From: Anaerosolibacter carboniphilus
GTDB lineage: Bacteria; Bacillota; Clostridia; Peptostreptococcales; Thermotaleaceae
Direction of reading: 5' to 3'
DNA length: 64,000 bases
Assembly (NCBI RefSeq): GCF_014205875.1
Contig: NZ_JACHEN010000021.1
Location: 1-64,000 of the forward strand
Each line of letters starts with the position of its first letter. Within the stretch, counting starts at the first letter, position 1. The translations under genes and the position numbers were made by a program. This document shows, in pieces, positions 63,179 to 64,000 of this stretch. Under the pieces are notes generated by a model. The model saw only the letters and a program-made list of their open reading frames with translations. It was not told the DNA's origin and made no database searches.

Positions 63179-63550
63179 TTAGAAAAGCATTATCGCTAAC
63201 ATCAAACCAAAAACATGCAAATAATGGAACCATCTCATATATCTATAGTCTCTTTTTACTATTTCTAAAAGTGGATCATCACAAATGTCTTCCGAACTAA
63301 AAGTAGATTTCCAACTACTAAAGTGAACTATCGATTTTTTCTTAGTGTCCCAAATATTTGGATAAAACTTACGGATAAATCTATCTACCCTGTAAAGTTG
63401 AATACAAAATATAACTATATACCATAATATATATCCTATAACAACTCTTGCTTTAGCTCCAGTATCTAGTATTGGCATAGCTAGTATTGATAAGACTATT
63501 AATAACACAATGATATACACTAAAAAATATGATCTATATTGGGTATTCAT
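63179..63550 (-). CDS. Small membrane protein of unknown function
   Basis: 123 aa. Two N-terminal helices (about 7-28 and 36-54), a cytoplasmic basic segment of about 45 residues, and a third helix at the C-terminus (about 104-123). Very good RBS GGGGGGAGAG before ATG 63550. Family not recognised. AT-rich relative to housekeeping genes, in a region with REP elements and gene fragments, so possibly acquired. Confidence 0.65.
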   Translation of the reverse strand: MNTQYRSYFLVYIIVLLIVLSILAMPILDTGAKARVVIGYILWYIVIFCIQLYRVDRFIRKFYPNIWDTKKKSIVHFSSWKSTFSSEDICDDPLLEIVKRDYRYMRWFHYLHVFGLMLAIMLF

Positions 63551-63597
63551 ATCTCTCCCCCCTCATAAAAACTACTCACAATTTTGTCTGAAATTCT

Positions 63598-63717
63598 CTA
63601 GTCTCTAGCAGTTCCAACGTAACTTCTTTCATAGTTGTTAGGATCACGCAGACTAGTAACTCCAAAGCCTATAAAAACATCACCAACTGTTACTACTGTA
63701 GGTCCACCACCAATTTG
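63598..63717 (-). pseudogene. C-terminal gene fragment cut by a REP element
   Basis: 39 codons ending at TAG 63598 read like an exported or toxin-type C-terminus (IGGGPTVVTVGDVFIGFGV, then SLRDPNNYERSYVGTARD). The frame ends abruptly at the border of the REP element at 63721, with no start. I infer truncation by the element or by recombination there. Confidence 0.45.
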
Positions 63718-63720
63718 TGT

Positions 63721-63873
63721 ATGCGACATGGGGACGGTTCTCAAACGTCGCAAATTATTCCTGAATATCGAGTTTCCTTGCTCAAATTAGATATCCTAGT
63801 GATAATAGATTTTCCCTTATTATACCATTCCTATAGAAAGAAAAATGCGACAGAGAAGAACCGTCCCCATGTC
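63721..63873. repeat. REP/REPIN-like palindromic element
   Basis: Left end ATGCGACATGGGGACGGTTC (63721-63740), right end GCGACAGAGAAGAACCGTCC (63847-63866) then CCATGTCG: inverted copies of one REP, about 100 nt apart. Right half almost identical to that at 61243-61464. Confidence 0.75.
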
Positions 63874-63942
63874 GGTAATGATTCTATTTTCATGCTTTCC
63901 TCAACGGTCACTGCCGCGAAACTTCTAATGCATTAGATACTT

Positions 63943-64000
63943 TTATCCATTGCCTACGGCCTCACGTCCCCTTGTTTCATTTGCAGAAGTGATACGTGAA
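63943..64000 (-). CDS. Possible 3' end of a gene entering from the right edge
   Basis: A minus-strand frame open from the window edge to TAA 63943 reads SRITSANETRGREAVGNG. Too short to judge; noted because the adjoining region contains other gene ends. Confidence 0.2.
   Translation of the reverse strand, partial: SRITSANETRGREAVGNG

Overview
The window (about 38% G+C by eye) looks like chromosomal DNA of an anaerobic, spore-forming, low-GC Clostridia of the Alkaliphilus/Natronincola type. Evidence: an oxygen-sensitive gene set (class III ribonucleotide reductase, glycyl radical enzyme plus activase, tungsten/molybdopterin aldehyde:ferredoxin oxidoreductase with a four-cluster ferredoxin), a Spo0E-like sporulation phosphatase, strong AGGAGG ribosome binding sites, and purine and cobalamin riboswitches of Firmicutes type. 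The genus is my inference. The left edge is the 5' end of a 16S rRNA gene on the minus strand with two tandem promoters.

Layout. 0.4-8.4 kb: a VanW protein, then a plus-strand operon of histidine kinase, response regulator, lipoprotein and ABC-2 exporter (LnrJK-LnrLMN-like), interrupted by a multi-hairpin element. 8.4-17.6 kb: accessory and housekeeping singletons (Spo0E-like peptide, CobA/CobO, a DUF6765-like protein, NrdG, PhzF, Nudix, GNATs, a three-repeat protein) with two remnants of decayed genes. 17.8-27.6 kb: a catabolic cluster read leftward from a textbook sigma-54 promoter: sodium symporter plus small subunit, radical SAM activase, HypD-like glycyl radical enzyme, polyferredoxin, AOR and a MoaD/ThiS-like carrier, with its PAS-AAA-Fis activator just upstream. 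27.9-30.1 kb: NrdD. 30.2-36.6 kb: a guanine-riboswitch operon xpt-nupNOPQ-pyrE. 36.7-49.5 kb: cell-envelope genes (SH3b glycosidase-like, YkuD, Amj flippase), a TPR/HTH regulator followed by a short secreted peptide gene (candidate RRNPP quorum-sensing pair), a beta-CASP nuclease and a chemoreceptor. 49.5-53.3 kb: bioYBDA behind a BirA-type operator. 53.5-55.2 kb: cblT-cblS behind a cobalamin riboswitch. 55.2-59.1 kb: two secreted LysM-tailed nucleotidases. 59.5-64 kb: accessory genes mixed with REP palindromes and gene fragments.

How parts connect. Purine uptake (NupNOPQ) and Xpt serve salvage, and the two exported nucleotidases could supply the nucleosides. CobA/CobO, CblT and CblS are corrinoid salvage functions. 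The activase, glycyl radical enzyme, ferredoxin and AOR form a plausible anaerobic degradation route for an imported amino-acid-like compound.

Most notable for follow-up: the regulator/peptide pair at 38.9-40.4 kb; the sigma-54/glycyl radical/AOR cluster at 17.8-27.6 kb; two unexplained multi-hairpin intergenic elements (2.75-2.96 and 53.33-53.49 kb); a family of GTAG...CTAC hairpin repeats at three loci, one sitting between a B12 riboswitch and its gene; and the three-fold repeat protein at 16.9-17.6 kb.
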